A DNA stretch of 64,000 bases from Diaporthe sp. PMI_573 (GCA_021399435.1 JAJTUP010000002.1:248001-312000), one strand, 5' to 3'. Shown: positions 21,672 to 32,883, counted from the stretch's first letter. The notes: generated by a model from the sequence alone, not told the origin. Numbers and translations are program-made.

Positions 21672-24125
21672 TCAATGTAAAGTCCCCCGACCAATCAAGG
21701 TAATCTCTTCATCATCATCCCCTGGTACAAAGAATTGTAGAACCAGGTTGGATCTCGAGATACGAGGCGGAAGCGCTAATAGACCTTTCAGATAGCCGTC
21801 CAGGTTATGCATCCGTCCTTCTGTGACAGAATCAGTAATTAATTCAACGGGGCCCTGCATGTATGGTAGCGTTCGTTCCTGAGTACCCGTATTCCCAGCT
21901 TCGAGAGGAAATTCGTCCAATAGCGCAGTATGTAAGTCGTAGAAATCTTGATAGTTTCGTACCAGCTTCCAAGTGCGACCGTCCTGGAGCGTTGCTTCGA
22001 CATGTAACGAGTATCTGTCTGAAGCGAATTCATAGTAAATTATGTTTGTGGAAACAGTGCTGTGCAGCAGTGAAGCTGGAATTCGCTCCACTTCGTCAGC
22101 TTCCGTGCTCTCTGAGTCTGTGTGGTCCTCGGAGTCAAATTGCGTCTCGCCAACGGCGGAAACGTATGCACGATCTCGAAATGATAGGTTGGCCTTGGGT
22201 ACTTTTACTCTAGCGCCGTCCAGTTTCCGAAGAACAACACAGCGGTCTTCAACGTCGATAAGCTGGGCTGGAGCGCTGTAGGATCCGGAACGGGTTGTCC
22301 ATGTTCGCACTTGCGACGGATCGGGTTCTGTGAGCAGGTCAGCCTCCCATCTCTCCATGATCAGTTCATTGAACGGCACTCACTCGGCTTTCCCAATGAA
22401 ATTGCAATTTGCCCCGTGATTTTGACAGTCCGACCTTCTACCACGCTCTCCTTCCCGCTCGACATCCAATGTACGTGCCACATACGGTCGTCGAACATGT
22501 TGTCTAGGATGAGAACATCTTTACCTGCGACCCACGATCCACTGTCAGGAAGTTGAAAAGAACCACATGTTCCTGTTTTGTATACAACGGTATCATCTTG
22601 GCCGGTGTTTCCATGAATTGCAAGACCTTCAATATATAGAGGCAGGGCTTCCAAGGAGACTTGCTGTAGATGCCTGGCAAGATGTCGCCGGAATTCTCGT
22701 GGATTGATCGCGTCCTCCAAGGGCGGCACCCATTCAGAGCACATCGGACACGCGGAGGCATCAAATTTAGTCACTGGGGTCTCGCATGCACCTGTTATCA
22801 GATCGATCTGAGGTAATGTGACTGCACCTGCGTGATGCTCCCTGAGATGAGTTTTAACTTTTGCCTTCCGTGAGAATGTGGGCCTAGGGTCGTCGCAGAG
22901 AATACATTCCCACCGCCGACGGTGACTGTCAAGTTCGTGCTGGAACCACTCGTTTCTGGTGGAGAACGGAGTAGCACTGCAGTTCTCGAAAGTGCAGACG
23001 TATGGCTGAAGATCGGAGAAGACGTGCTCTCTGGGAAAAGTTGAGCCGATTTGCTCAAGTTCATTTTTTATCAACATTGCTGAGCGACTTAACTTACTTC
23101 CAGGTCAGACGGCTTGTGAAGGTCTGGGTTGTCCGGCAGTATGGGCACTCGATGGGTTCGTCATAGCCCAGCGGTACACCATCAAGGATCATATCCAGTA
23201 GCTCTGGAATATAGCGATCCATATGGCCACTGTCATCAAAATCGCTAATAAATGAAGTGGCAGTAGTAACAACGGATAGTCGATCGAGGTGGACATCCGG
23301 TGGTTCGGATGGACCATCGTTGCTTTCTTCAAAAGTAGTGGCCAAAGTAGTGGCAGCTCCCAAAGTCGCGTTGTCGTTTCCAGATAAGTACTCCTTTCTG
23401 TTTGATATGTTTTCCAGCTGCCCTCGGTGTTGCTGCCGGTATGCGAAGAATTGCCGTCGTTGGTCGGTCGCTCTTCCTAGTCTGTCGGCGAGCCAAGGCA
23501 TCTGCCTCAATTTGGGAAATTTATATGTGACAGTCACAATATCTCTGTGGGAATCATCAGAGAGTTTGAATGAACTGAGCTGACGAAACATTCCTCTGGG
23601 TCTAAGTCGTCGAATGAGTATTGATAGTCCGAAAAGATGATCGATGCAGGTTTTCATGTTCAGAAGAAGCTCATGAAGCTCATCCAACGCCGCTTCCTCG
23701 ACTTCTGGATGAACACCCTCAAGTTTTCTGGCTGTCGATTTCCAATTTTGCTGCTCTCCGGCGAGGATTCTCGTTACTAAAGAACGGTAAGCATCCCGAG
23801 GCGTTGGGGGCAGACATCATACCGGTAGGTCTGCCTACGTACTCCTGATCTGCACTCCTGTCAACCACTCCAATCCAGAAATAACGCTTGTTCTCATCAA
23901 ATCTGAATCTCTTAATCGAGAGTCTAGTGACTTCAATGAATCCGGTGGCTGCAATGCTCCTAGATTCGCGGCCCAGACATTGAACCTCCCATGGGCGTCG
24001 TCGATTGCATCCCGCTCACCGTCCTGGCTGCTTTCAACGCATCGCAGAAAACCCGAGGTACATTTCGTCGCAAGCGCCGAGATCGTCATTTTATTCTTTG
24101 TTGCTTCAGAGTTCTCTCGGTCCAT
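21672..24125 (-). CDS. C2H2 zinc-finger protein with C-terminal SLA1-homology and PX domains, 4 exons
   Basis: Exons are 23843-24125, 23098-23776, 22384-23030 and 21672-22327, all GT-AG, giving 754 residues. The N-terminus (about 1-130) has the helical block GRFNVWAANLGA...LDSRLRDS seen at the front of many fungal finger and NLR-like proteins. Fingers span roughly 305-455: ECPYC, then EHVFSDLQPYVCTFENC, CILCDD and CPMCSEW with matching histidines. A short segment near 485-515 (WVAGKDVLILDN...WHVHW) may be SH3-like. Residues about 543-592 resemble the SLA1 homology domain 1 (RTWTTRSGSY...KLDG). Residues about 630-745 resemble the Bem1/Scd2 type PX domain (YYEFASDRYSLHV, RNYQDFYDLHTALL, RTLPYMQGPV). 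The mix suggests a protein linking membrane lipid or endocytic contacts to nucleic acid or protein binding, which is inference. It shares a 400 bp promoter with the next gene. Confidence 0.82.
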
Positions 24126-24525
24126 GTCCGATTCGGCTGCCTGTTGCCCCAAGGGCTACGGCAGTGGCGGGAAGAGATTGAAATGTACACATACATCACC
24201 GGGTCCTCAAACCAATTACCGGTACCGTCATCTAAATCTCCGACCACACGTCACTGTCTGAAATTTATATGCTCGCGAGTGTTCCACGGCAGGCGTGAAG
24301 ATCTAACTCGATGCTGAAATGCTTGCTGAAAGGTTTGTGCATCCAATCATCGGCATTGTTAAGCGAATCCATCACTTGCTCGTACGAGGATGGTCTCAAG
24401 TTGGGCTGACCAGCTCCTTGTCCACAACGTCGCAAGACTTGGATCCAGATACACTCCACCCACCGAATACGACTCCATCTTCATGTTCTACTCATCCTCA
24501 TCGCCGTCGGATCTTCAGAAGTGTC
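24126..24525. promoter_or_regulatory. Bidirectional promoter region of the C2H2/PX and DUF7580 genes
   Basis: Only 400 bp separate two divergent start codons, so both promoters must overlap here. I see no defined binding motif that I can assign. Confidence 0.5.
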
Positions 24526-26618
24526 ATGTCAGGGATCGAGCTCGCGGGCCTTGTCTTGAGGGCATATCCAGCGCTTCTTAGCACAGCCAAAGAGCTGCGT
24601 GAAGCCTTCAAGGATGTCAAGACTTGGTGGCGCTTCGAAAGGGAATTTGAGGTTTTCTTATCAGCCATAGAGACGGAACACATCAAATACTCGCTGAATC
24701 TTCAAATTCTTCTCGATGATCTAGACATACCAGAGGAAAAGAAGGAGACCCTCCGGGTCGATTCTACTGCATCGGGATGGGATGATGCGCACGTACAGAT
24801 GGAGCTTCGCCATCGAATCCAGGATGTCTATTACGATTGGTTCATGCGACAACTTGCTGCCATGAACAAAGCCTTGGGGGACCTCCAAAGACTCCTGCCG
24901 ATTGCTAAGGTCAGTCTATTCTCACACTTCTGTGTAAGGTCAATGAGGGCGGAGTTTGAGCATCTGCTGATCTCTCTCAGATCCGTTACACTGATCTCTC
25001 GAGTCTGGAAAGAGAGATGTTCAGGTTCAAGGCTAGCTTTACGAATCATAAGGATGTCCTCTTGAACGAGGTCCGAGAGCGGAATAATGAGATCTTCGAA
25101 TTCTTGCAGCGGGCCTCACACCTCAGCGGTACGCGAAAGGATCCTCTGCCACGGCCAGCAAGGAAACACACGACGCCATTACTTTCTCTTCAAGAAGACG
25201 CCAGTGCCCTATATGAAACCTTCCAGACGCACTTACGCTGCAGATGCACCAGTGAACACTCTTGTGGCATTGCGGTGTCGAGGACAGATGGATTCCAAGG
25301 CCAGGTCGCGGTAAGCCATCTAAAATTGCTCTTCTGGGATGGACCGCGTCGAACACAAGTCAAGATACGGTCCATCTCAGTAGTCAACATGAAGCCTACT
25401 GCGCCTACGAGACCAGCTATCGATAAATTAGATGAAGTCAGCTCATTACACCAAGATATATCAATTAGCAACCGTGTAAAAGCATTGCGGAAGAGAGCTC
25501 CGAAAGCATTATTTGCGCTGGTTACTGCTTCACTACCTACGTTTGTTAGACTTCCAATTGGAGGTTCCCGGAAAGATTCGGCGAATACGCAAGGCCCGCC
25601 CAAAAGGATACCCCGTATCAAATGGTCGTTGAGCATAAGCAAGAAGTGAGTCACGATGCATACTTTATCACATTTTGGACGTTTCAAGCCCTTTCCATCC
25701 TGTCTCTTATCAAATCTCATATGAACACAGAATTTTGAAAGAATTCTGCGCTTCTTCAAAGCAGCTTACACAGACTATAACTACATCAGAGACGGAACAG
25801 GGAACGCAGCTAACGTTCCCCATCCAACGGTGCGATTCGCGGATGATCCTCCCGGCAACCAAAGCGCACAGGCCGGCGCCGACGAAACTACTGCGGCTAT
25901 TCACGATTTATGCCAAGCTATCCGGCCATCGGTACGGCCAACTAATTATGCCAACAATTCTAAGCTTGGCTTCTTGGAGTCCAAAGCGAGGAGCAGGCTC
26001 ATGCTCAATCTAGACCCGGCGGATCAAATTCCACTGCAAGGGTATAGGATCGAGTCCCTCGAAGCCTTCGTCAAGGCCACACCCCGACGGGATGCTCGGC
26101 TCAAGGTCGGATGTGACTTGGTCCTCGCAATACTGAGCCTCGGAACTTCATCATGGGTCCCAGCCACATGGACCACCAAAGACTTGTTCCTTGTCAGAGA
26201 TCCTGGGGTTCCTTTACCGAAGCCCTATTTCAACCACGCCTCACTCCGGGTCACACTTTCGAAGAAAGAGCCGAGGTCAACGGCCAAGCAGACTCGAGAC
26301 TCCCTCTTCGCGCTCGGCGTGCTGCTCTTAGAGCTCATTTTCAGAGACCAGCTGGAGAACCAGCCATTCCGAGCAGCGCTTATGGGGGCAGACAAGAGAC
26401 CAAACGCGGCGACTGACCTGGCTACGGCGCTGATGTGGCAGCAAAGAGTTGAAGAGGAGCTGGGTCACGACCTAGCGGACGCCGTCAAGCGCTGCCTCGT
26501 GTGTATGTTTGAGCAGGCAGCGACTCCGGATCTGGGAAATTCCGGCTTTGTCCAGGCTGTTTGGCAGCAAGTTGTCATCCCGATAGAGTCGTTCATCTCA
26601 GCTTGGAATAGGAATTGA
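24526..26618 (+). CDS. DUF7580-type protein with HeLo-like N-terminus, 3 exons
   Basis: Exons are 24526-24909, 24981-25645 and 25742-26618, giving 641 residues. The start MSGIELAGLVLRAYPALLSTAKELREAF is the amphipathic opening typical of fungal proteins with DUF7580 and resembles HeLo-like domains at the front of incompatibility and NLR proteins. The C-terminal part (about 350-641) has the DUF7580 pattern: LKVGCDLVLAILSLGTSSWVPATW, then TRDSLFALGVLLLELIF, a kinase-like fold remnant without catalytic HRD or DFG residues. Known members are mostly untested; a role in recognition or cell death is inference. For intron 2 I used the acceptor at 25740-25741, because the nearer CAG at 25730 would give the wrong frame. 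It is divergent from the C2H2/PX gene. Confidence 0.78.
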
Positions 26619-26763
26619 GCATAGATGGTCGGATGGTCTTCACGAAGTCATTATGAGGAAACCACCATGGCGGCAGCTTCTCGTATAAGGTTTCATGACA
26701 ACGCATTTATCAAGTCTCAAGCCTCAAATGGAAGATGATGATAGGTGATACCACGTTGAAATT

Positions 26764-27782
26764 TTAAGCCCATTCCTTCGGATTTCTCAACACACCAGCC
26801 AGTCTCTGCTCTGGGCTGCCCGGCTCAGGCTCATACTTGTATGTCCATTGAGCGGTGAGAGGCAAGCTGACCAAGATGCTCTCCACCCTCGATCCCGGCA
26901 CGTTAAGACCAAACGCCGTTCCACGGTCGTGGACAAGATTGAACTCGACATACCGCCCCCTCCGAATTTGTTGCCATTCCTTTTGCTTGGGACTAAACGG
27001 GGTGTCTTTCCGTCTATGAATGATGGGTAGGTAGGCCGGTAGGAAGCAGTCCGTAGCCGATCGAACGAACGCAAAAAGGCGTTCGAGATCACCGTCCAAA
27101 TCATCGAAGAAAATTCCGCCGATACCTCTCCCTTCACCGCGGTGCTTGTTGGTGAAATATTCATCGCACCATGCCTTGAACTTTGGGTAATACCCACTGT
27201 TGTATTGGTTGCATGCATCTCTGAGCGTCTTGTGGAAATGTATGGCGTCTTCATCAAACAGATAAGCAGGTGAAAGATCGGTACCCGCCTCCAAACCACG
27301 CCGCCCGAACCATCTGGCCAGCTTGTCTCGAAATAACGACAATTCATATGGACGGTTGGCGCCATGGGGTTTCTCGGGTGCATGATCAAACTGAGTCCCA
27401 GAACCTGGAACTTCACCTCCGAAACCCCGGCGGTCTTGGAAAGGCTTGCATGATCTACCCGCATCGCATTGATGGCTGCTTCTTTGAGGCTTCCATGAAC
27501 AATGCTGATGTTCACGCCAGCTTTTTCGAACACCTTGCCGTCTTGGAGAACACACGTACGACCGCCATCGCCTTCTGGTCGCTCCCATTCATCAACTTAA
27601 AACGGGGTGCCGTCTAGGTCCTCGATTGCCTCAACAATTTCTTTCTGCTTTTGTCTGATATACTGTTCCATTCGTTCTCGAATGGGCGGCCGCGTTGATT
27701 CAGTAACCACCTTCCGAGTTTCCTGATTAAAACACTTAGTGATCATGTCACAAAGTCACCAGTGGCGCGAGTTACTTACCAT
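26764..27782 (-). pseudogene. Coproporphyrinogen III oxidase (HEM13-like) pseudogene
   Basis: The family enzyme converts coproporphyrinogen III to protoporphyrinogen IX in heme synthesis. This copy reads ATG at 27780-27782, an intron at 27726-27779, then [17 protein letters not shown] and [13 protein letters not shown] in one frame. It continues in a different frame with [36 protein letters not shown] and [11 protein letters not shown] to the stop at 26764. There is an in-frame TAA at 27597-27599 (about codon 43, normally near F-x-V-D-E-W), and a net one-base shift near 27280-27305 where the usual WWFGGG motif is scrambled. The Tyr in the conserved HMNYRYFET is Cys. No intron can repair these. 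The family's other blocks are well kept, so loss looks recent, or the assembly has errors. A functional copy presumably exists elsewhere. Confidence 0.85.
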
Positions 27783-28493
27783 TATTTTATTTTTGACGCA
27801 CCTGAAACCGAATGATGCCAAGCAAAGATCTGGTTCAGATCAATCGAACAAGAATAGAACAAAGCGGGAACAGGAGGGTGAGAGGAGGAAAGGAGGGAAA
27901 ACTAGGGTCTTGACTTCCATCTGTCTAATTATTATCTACGCCTCTTGGCCTCCTCAAGGATCTCAAAGTTAATTGCCTCGTACCGTTTTCATCTATGTTA
28001 CCCACACACACCAACAGGGCCACTTCTCGACTAGCTTCTGGGCAGGATTCTTCGTTAATTTGAGATTCGACCAACCTGCCTGCTTCTATCGCCCTGCCCC
28101 AATGGCCATAGTCCTAAGCCGGATGACCTACGTAAAGCAGTTCAAGCTGCGTAGGAGGCAGTTGATGAGGACTGGTAACTGCAATTAGCTTATGCAATGC
28201 CAGCTCGCTTTTGAGAAACAACATTCAAATTCATATTAGAGTATAACGAGTAATTGAGAGTTACTCCCTCTGAAACTGATATCTTTTGGCATTTAATCTC
28301 ATCAGTAAGCGTGAAAAGAGTGACAAAAAGAGTACAAGGAAACGAACGTCCAGTTTACCGGGTTGGGTTGTAATTACGTAAGCAGTTTTGAGAGCTCCCG
28401 TAGCTTTGGAGCGAGCTCCAACCATCTCGCCATCCAAAAATACTACCGTCTTTTGGCTGCGAAGCTGCAACTCGCCCATGCGAAAAGGTCAAA
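27783..28493. other. Intergenic region
   Basis: A divergent gap between the HEM13-like pseudogene and the DUF4536 gene. Short frames only. A purine-rich stretch (about 27830-27905) is the only notable composition. Confidence 0.55.
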
Positions 28494-28843
28494 ATGGCCG
28501 GTGAAAAGATCCCGTCAAACCAGCCGGAGAAGCTCCGCGATATCCTGAAGCAGGAGAAGCGCGACTATGACTGCACGCCATGTCGCATCGTCGGTACACT
28601 CTTTCCTCGCCTTCCTTTCCTGCTCTGGCCTTCGCTGACTAACGCTGTCTTGTTGAAACAGGAGGTGCCACGTTCCTCGGCCTCGCTGGCTACAGCTACA
28701 TATCCGGAATGAGCCAGCTCGACAAGCAGCGTGCTGCCATCCTTAAGAGCAACTCCTGGCTGGGCATGCGCGGCCGTAGGATGGGCATCGGGGGCTTGTC
28801 GCTAGGTCTGGCCTACATGGGGCTGTATAGGCTGTTTGGGTGA
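28494..28843 (+). CDS. DUF4536 small membrane protein (DMAC1-like), 2 exons
   Basis: Exons 28494-28593 and 28662-28843 give 93 residues. The DUF4536 signature is present: YDCTPCRIVG, then a helix-forming GATFLGLAGYSYISG. A second hydrophobic segment, GIGGLSLGLAYMGLYRLFG, closes the protein, so two membrane helices are likely. Members in animals assist assembly of the distal membrane arm of respiratory complex I, and fungal relatives are small mitochondrial membrane proteins. The role here is inferred from the family. The intron splits the codon following the CxxC pair, and the donor is GTACAC. Confidence 0.85.
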
Positions 28844-29586
28844 TTGAAGAGGAGGTATGGGAGAGTGCATAAAGAAAAGTCTCTGCTCAACAACTACAAT
28901 CAAGCTTCGAGAGGTGTCACGGCACCGAGGCAGGCGTGCTCCACGCGCCCCAACAATGCCCGCATGGTGCAGCTTGGGTTGGGCAACGCTCTTACAGACT
29001 CGTGGAATTACGGGGAATTCCATGACGGGCCTCAGAAGCTATTTATCTGCTAGAAGGCTGCTTCAGGGGCTGCGATCATGACGAGCTCTGAGGAGCTGTC
29101 GTCCGAGGCGGCCCGTTCGCCGGCTGCACCCAGCTGGATTTGCGATAAGATAAGGCGCATCTGGGATTGAACTCAAGACGCTCACCCAAGCTGTGAATGC
29201 TACCAGTAGATCTACAGCTTTGGGAATAATCGCAAAAGAGTCATCATTGTAATCAACTTTGAGTAATCTCGTATCAGAAAATCTCCTGTCTCGCAAGTCA
29301 AGTCAAGTTTTATCGTTTTGTGACGTTGTCAGATCTTCATTTGACGTCTGCAGTCTTGGATTTAGAACCTCGAAATTTCAACCTTCGCCTGGGACAGGAA
29401 ACGGCAGTCTCAGAACCAACTCATCGTTTCGATACAGACAAGACCCACGGCCCCCAAACTCACGCCCAGCCATATAGGAATTTTAAGAAGCTACGATATC
29501 AGTCAACCCAAGGAAGGGCACAGGCGACCAAACTACCACCCCCCACATCTGCGCCGTCGCCCAGGGCGACCGCATCAACACTCAGT
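28844..29586. other. Intergenic region with a tRNA-like relic
   Basis: It holds the 3' end of the DUF4536 gene and the promoter of RRP4. On the minus strand, 29164-29174 reads GAGTTCAATCC, like a Pol III B box, and 29203-29214 reads TAGATCTACTGG, loosely like an A box. Acceptor and T-stem pairing fail, so it is not a working tRNA. Confidence 0.45.
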
Positions 29587-30660
29587 ATGGCCATCACAAT
29601 CATACAACCCAAGCCAGTACCACAGCACACGCGGCGCACATCATCAGCCGGGTCAGACACAGACTCAGACGATGGCGGCGTGGACATCGAGGGCGACATC
29701 AAAATGGCCACGGCCAGGTCATCAGCCGGCCACAGCGACATCGTCACTCCAGGCGAGGTAATCACCACCAACCCACAATGGATGCGCGGCCACGGCACCT
29801 ACACCAGCGCACAGGGCGACGACGAAGAAGACGACACGACGGCGATCGTGTCGTCCCTGGCGGGCGTGATCACGCGCACCAACAAGCTGCTCTCCGTGCG
29901 GCCACTGCGCGCGCGCTACACCCCCGAGGTGGGCGACCTGGTGGTCGGCCGCATCGTGGAGGTGCAGTCGAAGCGGTGGCGCGTGGACGTCGGGTCCGTG
30001 CAGCTGGCCGGCCTCCCCCTTTCGGCCATCAACCTCCCCGGCGGCATCCAGCGGCGGCGCACCGAGACGGACGAGCTCGCGATCCGGTCCTTCTTCGCCG
30101 AGGGCGACCTGCTCGTCGCGGAGGTGCAGCAGCTGTACGCGGACGGCGGCGCGGTGCTGCACACGAGGAGCTTGCGGTATGGAAAGCTGCGCAACGGGGT
30201 GTTCCTCGCGGTCACGGGTACGGGAGGCGGCGGCGGGGTCGTCCGTAGCCGGAGGCAGGTGTGGACCATGGAGGTTGGCGCGCTGCAATCTAAGGTCGAC
30301 ATCGTGCTCGGCGTCAATGGCTACGTGTGGATCAGCAAGCACGTCGAGGACCAGAGCCTGGCTGCCGGAGGGGGCTCCGCTGGTGGTATTGGCGTGACAA
30401 ACATGGAGGAGAGCGTCAGCCAGGCCGTCTACAGCAGCCAGAACGACTACATCGAGGTCGAGGTCATGAGGGAGATCACACGGGTCAGGGGCGTTATCAC
30501 CGCCCTGGTGGAGAACGGTCTACGGGTGGACGAGGACATGATCGTAAGGGGTTACCACGAGGCTGTGGAGATGGCGAGGCTGGGCGACTCGGGCGAAGAG
30601 GATGTCTACCTGGGTGGAGAGAGAGGCCAGCACCTCGCCGCGGCACTGGTGCGACGATAG
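29587..30660 (+). CDS. RRP4: Exosome complex RNA-binding subunit RRP4
   Basis: An intronless, GC-rich gene of 357 residues. The order is an N-terminal exosome segment (VTPGEVITTNPQWMRGHGT, followed by the ITRTNKLLSVRPLRARY block), an S1 domain (about 115-200: PEVGDLVVGRIVEVQSKRWRVDV) and a KH-like part (RNGVFLAVTG, then VDIVLGVNGYVWISKH). This is the RRP4 cap subunit, which with RRP40 and CSL4 crowns the nine-subunit RNA exosome ring and guides RNA to the nucleases. An acidic, Ser-rich insert (SSAGSDTDSDDGG) and a long Gly-rich loop lengthen it relative to yeast. The start is the ATG at 29587, just before MAITIIQP; the open frame upstream lacks an ATG. Confidence 0.95.
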   Translation: MAITIIQPKPVPQHTRRTSSAGSDTDSDDGGVDIEGDIKMATARSSAGHSDIVTPGEVITTNPQWMRGHGTYTSAQGDDEEDDTTAIVSSLAGVITRTNKLLSVRPLRARYTPEVGDLVVGRIVEVQSKRWRVDVGSVQLAGLPLSAINLPGGIQRRRTETDELAIRSFFAEGDLLVAEVQQLYADGGAVLHTRSLRYGKLRNGVFLAVTGTGGGGGVVRSRRQVWTMEVGALQSKVDIVLGVNGYVWISKHVEDQSLAAGGGSAGGIGVTNMEESVSQAVYSSQNDYIEVEVMREITRVRGVITALVENGLRVDEDMIVRGYHEAVEMARLGDSGEEDVYLGGERGQHLAAALVRR

Positions 30661-30800
30661 AGATGGCCAAGCTCGTGTCCAACACAAATGAATGGAATTC
30701 AACGTCGAACGCAGTGGTGTAATTATTCTAAATTTGATTCCCAGAAACGCTGTAACATGGCCAGACCAGAGAACGCCAAATCAGGGTATTTATATGTCTT

Positions 30801-32015
30801 CTACATCCCACCGCTCATCACGTCTCCCCTGGCCATGGCCCGTCTGAACATCTCCGCGAAGCCCTGTGTGCCATGGCAGTCACTGGCCTCGCGCTTCTCC
30901 ATAGCCTTGGGCAGCCACCCATTGATGCGCTCAATGCGGTGCTGGTTCGACGGGTGGGTCGACGCCCACTCCGGCACCTCGACGTCGCTCTGCTGGTGCA
31001 TGCGGTCCATCCTCTGCCAGAAGGTGACAGCCTCGCGCGGGTCATAGCACGCCTCAGCCATCATCATCAGCCCTATATAATCCGCCTCGCTCTCCTGCAT
31101 GCGGCCCATCGGCCTCGAGAACAACAGGCCCAGCAGGTCGCCGCCAAACATCCAGCCCGCGACGAACATGAGCGGCGTGGCGGCGAGGAGCATCAGCGCC
31201 GACCCGAGGAAGAAGGACTCCCCGATGGACTGCGACAGGCGCTCGCCAAAATGCTTAGCCAGGTTGTGCGCGATCTCGTGGCCCAGGACGGCAGCAAGCT
31301 GGCTCTCGGTGCGGGCGAGACCCAGGATGCCGCTGTAGACAAAGACCTTGCCCCCGGGGAGCACGAACGCGTTGGCGGTGGACCGGTCGTCGATGACGTG
31401 CACCTCCCACTCCGCCGCCTCCTCCTCGCCCATACCGCTCACGGGGATCAGCCGGGACATGACGCGCCGCACCATCAGGGTGCGCGGGTCCCAGTCGCCC
31501 AGGAAGCGCTGGCCCGACCGCTCCATGTCGTAGATGAGCCGCCTGTACTGCATGTCCGACATCTTCATGACCGTGTTCTCGGAATAGCAGTTGAAGCGCT
31601 TGCGCCCTGACACGGGGACCACCTCGAGGTTGTAGAAGTAGAAGGCCACGGCGAGGGCGACGGAGACGACGACGACGGTGTGGGTGCGCGGGGAGCGGAT
31701 GATGGTCCTGGCGTTGCCCCTGAAGAGGGGCTTCGCGTTGCGCAGGCGGTGGTGGTACCACGGGTCTCCTAGTTTTGGGTCGTAGTCTACTTGTGGTGGT
31801 TTTCGCGGGTCTAGTTGTCGCGTGCGGATCGATGAGTGGGAGAAGAAGCGGCGTGGGAGGGCCGACGCGGGAGGGCTCGGTCGGGGAAGAGGCGTTGGTA
31901 TTCGGGGCGACGATATGAGCGTCGACGGTGATATGCGACGAGGATGTGCGTGCACGGCGCCTCTTGGGAGCATTTGGGTGGGCAGAGGCCACTTGAGACA
32001 TTGTCGCGATGCCAT
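30801..32015 (-). CDS. OMA1: OMA1-type mitochondrial inner-membrane metalloprotease
   Basis: An intronless frame of 404 residues. The N-terminus is rich in Arg, Ser and Pro with no acidic residues (about 1-70), as in mitochondrial presequences. A membrane helix follows at about 113-129 (TVVVVSVALAVAFYFYN). The M48 zinc motif HEIAH is at 246-250, and the third ligand Glu lies in QESEADYIG near 308-314. A second hydrophobic segment sits at about 270-300. OMA1 cleaves inner-membrane proteins under stress and backs up the i-AAA and m-AAA proteases. Its 3' end faces RRP4 convergently, with only about 140 bp between the stop codons. Confidence 0.95.
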   Translation of the reverse strand: MASRQCLKWPLPTQMLPRGAVHAHPRRISPSTLISSPRIPTPLPRPSPPASALPRRFFSHSSIRTRQLDPRKPPQVDYDPKLGDPWYHHRLRNAKPLFRGNARTIIRSPRTHTVVVVSVALAVAFYFYNLEVVPVSGRKRFNCYSENTVMKMSDMQYRRLIYDMERSGQRFLGDWDPRTLMVRRVMSRLIPVSGMGEEEAAEWEVHVIDDRSTANAFVLPGGKVFVYSGILGLARTESQLAAVLGHEIAHNLAKHFGERLSQSIGESFFLGSALMLLAATPLMFVAGWMFGGDLLGLLFSRPMGRMQESEADYIGLMMMAEACYDPREAVTFWQRMDRMHQQSDVEVPEWASTHPSNQHRIERINGWLPKAMEKREASDCHGTQGFAEMFRRAMARGDVMSGGM

Positions 32016-32883
32016 GGCGGCAGCTTCGGCGAGCTGGGCTCGCAGGTGGGTAGACTGAGGCTGCTGTCGACGGCGTCACTATGTTTCCTCAAAATGGGGA
32101 TTTGTATATACGTGGTCCCCGTGGCCCAGCTAAAGAGAAAATGACGGCGTTGGCTTCAAAGGCCGTGGATTATGTGACATGGTTGCTTTTTGCTCTTTGT
32201 GGCCGGCGCATTCAACGTGGGGATGCGACGGCGTGGAGGAGCATGGTGGGGTTCGTCAGCCACGTCCCTCCAAGCTCAACCCGGGTAAGCAAGCATTGTG
32301 CCCTGCGAAAAGCAACTTCACAAGACAAAATTCCACATTCTCAATAAAGGGCCCTTTCTACTTGCTGGTCTGGAGAGCTTTAAACGTCAGTGGAAACAGT
32401 ACCGTCTCAATTCAATTGCCCACTAATCGTGCGGTGCAGTGTTAGCTACTTATGGGACACTTCTAATCAAATGTCACATTTTGACTTGCTATGTGAGGAA
32501 TGCATCACTTGCATGTATCAAGCTCACGAGTTCAGTGATCTAGGCCGCGGCATTGACTCGTACCTTGCTCGATGCGCGGGATGGCATGACGTCTTTGGGC
32601 CTAAACCCCCGAGAGAGATCATCCCTCAGCCCCTGGCCCCTGTCCTTCACAGCGAGACCCATCCTGACGGTGACAGATGAGCCGAGGTCCAACACTCTCT
32701 ACCCCAGATTCTCGGGTCTCGCCTCGTGCCGTCCACGACTTCGCCCATTCAAGTCGGCGACATTTCCAATCATCTCACCCCATCATCATCACCTCCATCC
32801 ATCATACCACTACATTCACCTCGACCCAGCGCCTGAATCCGTTTCATTTTTCATTTCTGTCCATCATATCACAGCCTTGCAAC
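32016..32883. promoter_or_regulatory. Divergent promoter region between OMA1 and cytochrome b5 genes
   Basis: 870 bp between two start codons. The cytochrome b5 side is pyrimidine-rich (32730-32870), typical of strong fungal promoters and 5' leaders. No specific site is assigned. Confidence 0.5.

Noticed and set aside
30873..31610. Plus-strand 245-codon frame opposite OMA1
   Set aside because: An antisense shadow of the OMA1 frame, His/Arg-rich with no domain.
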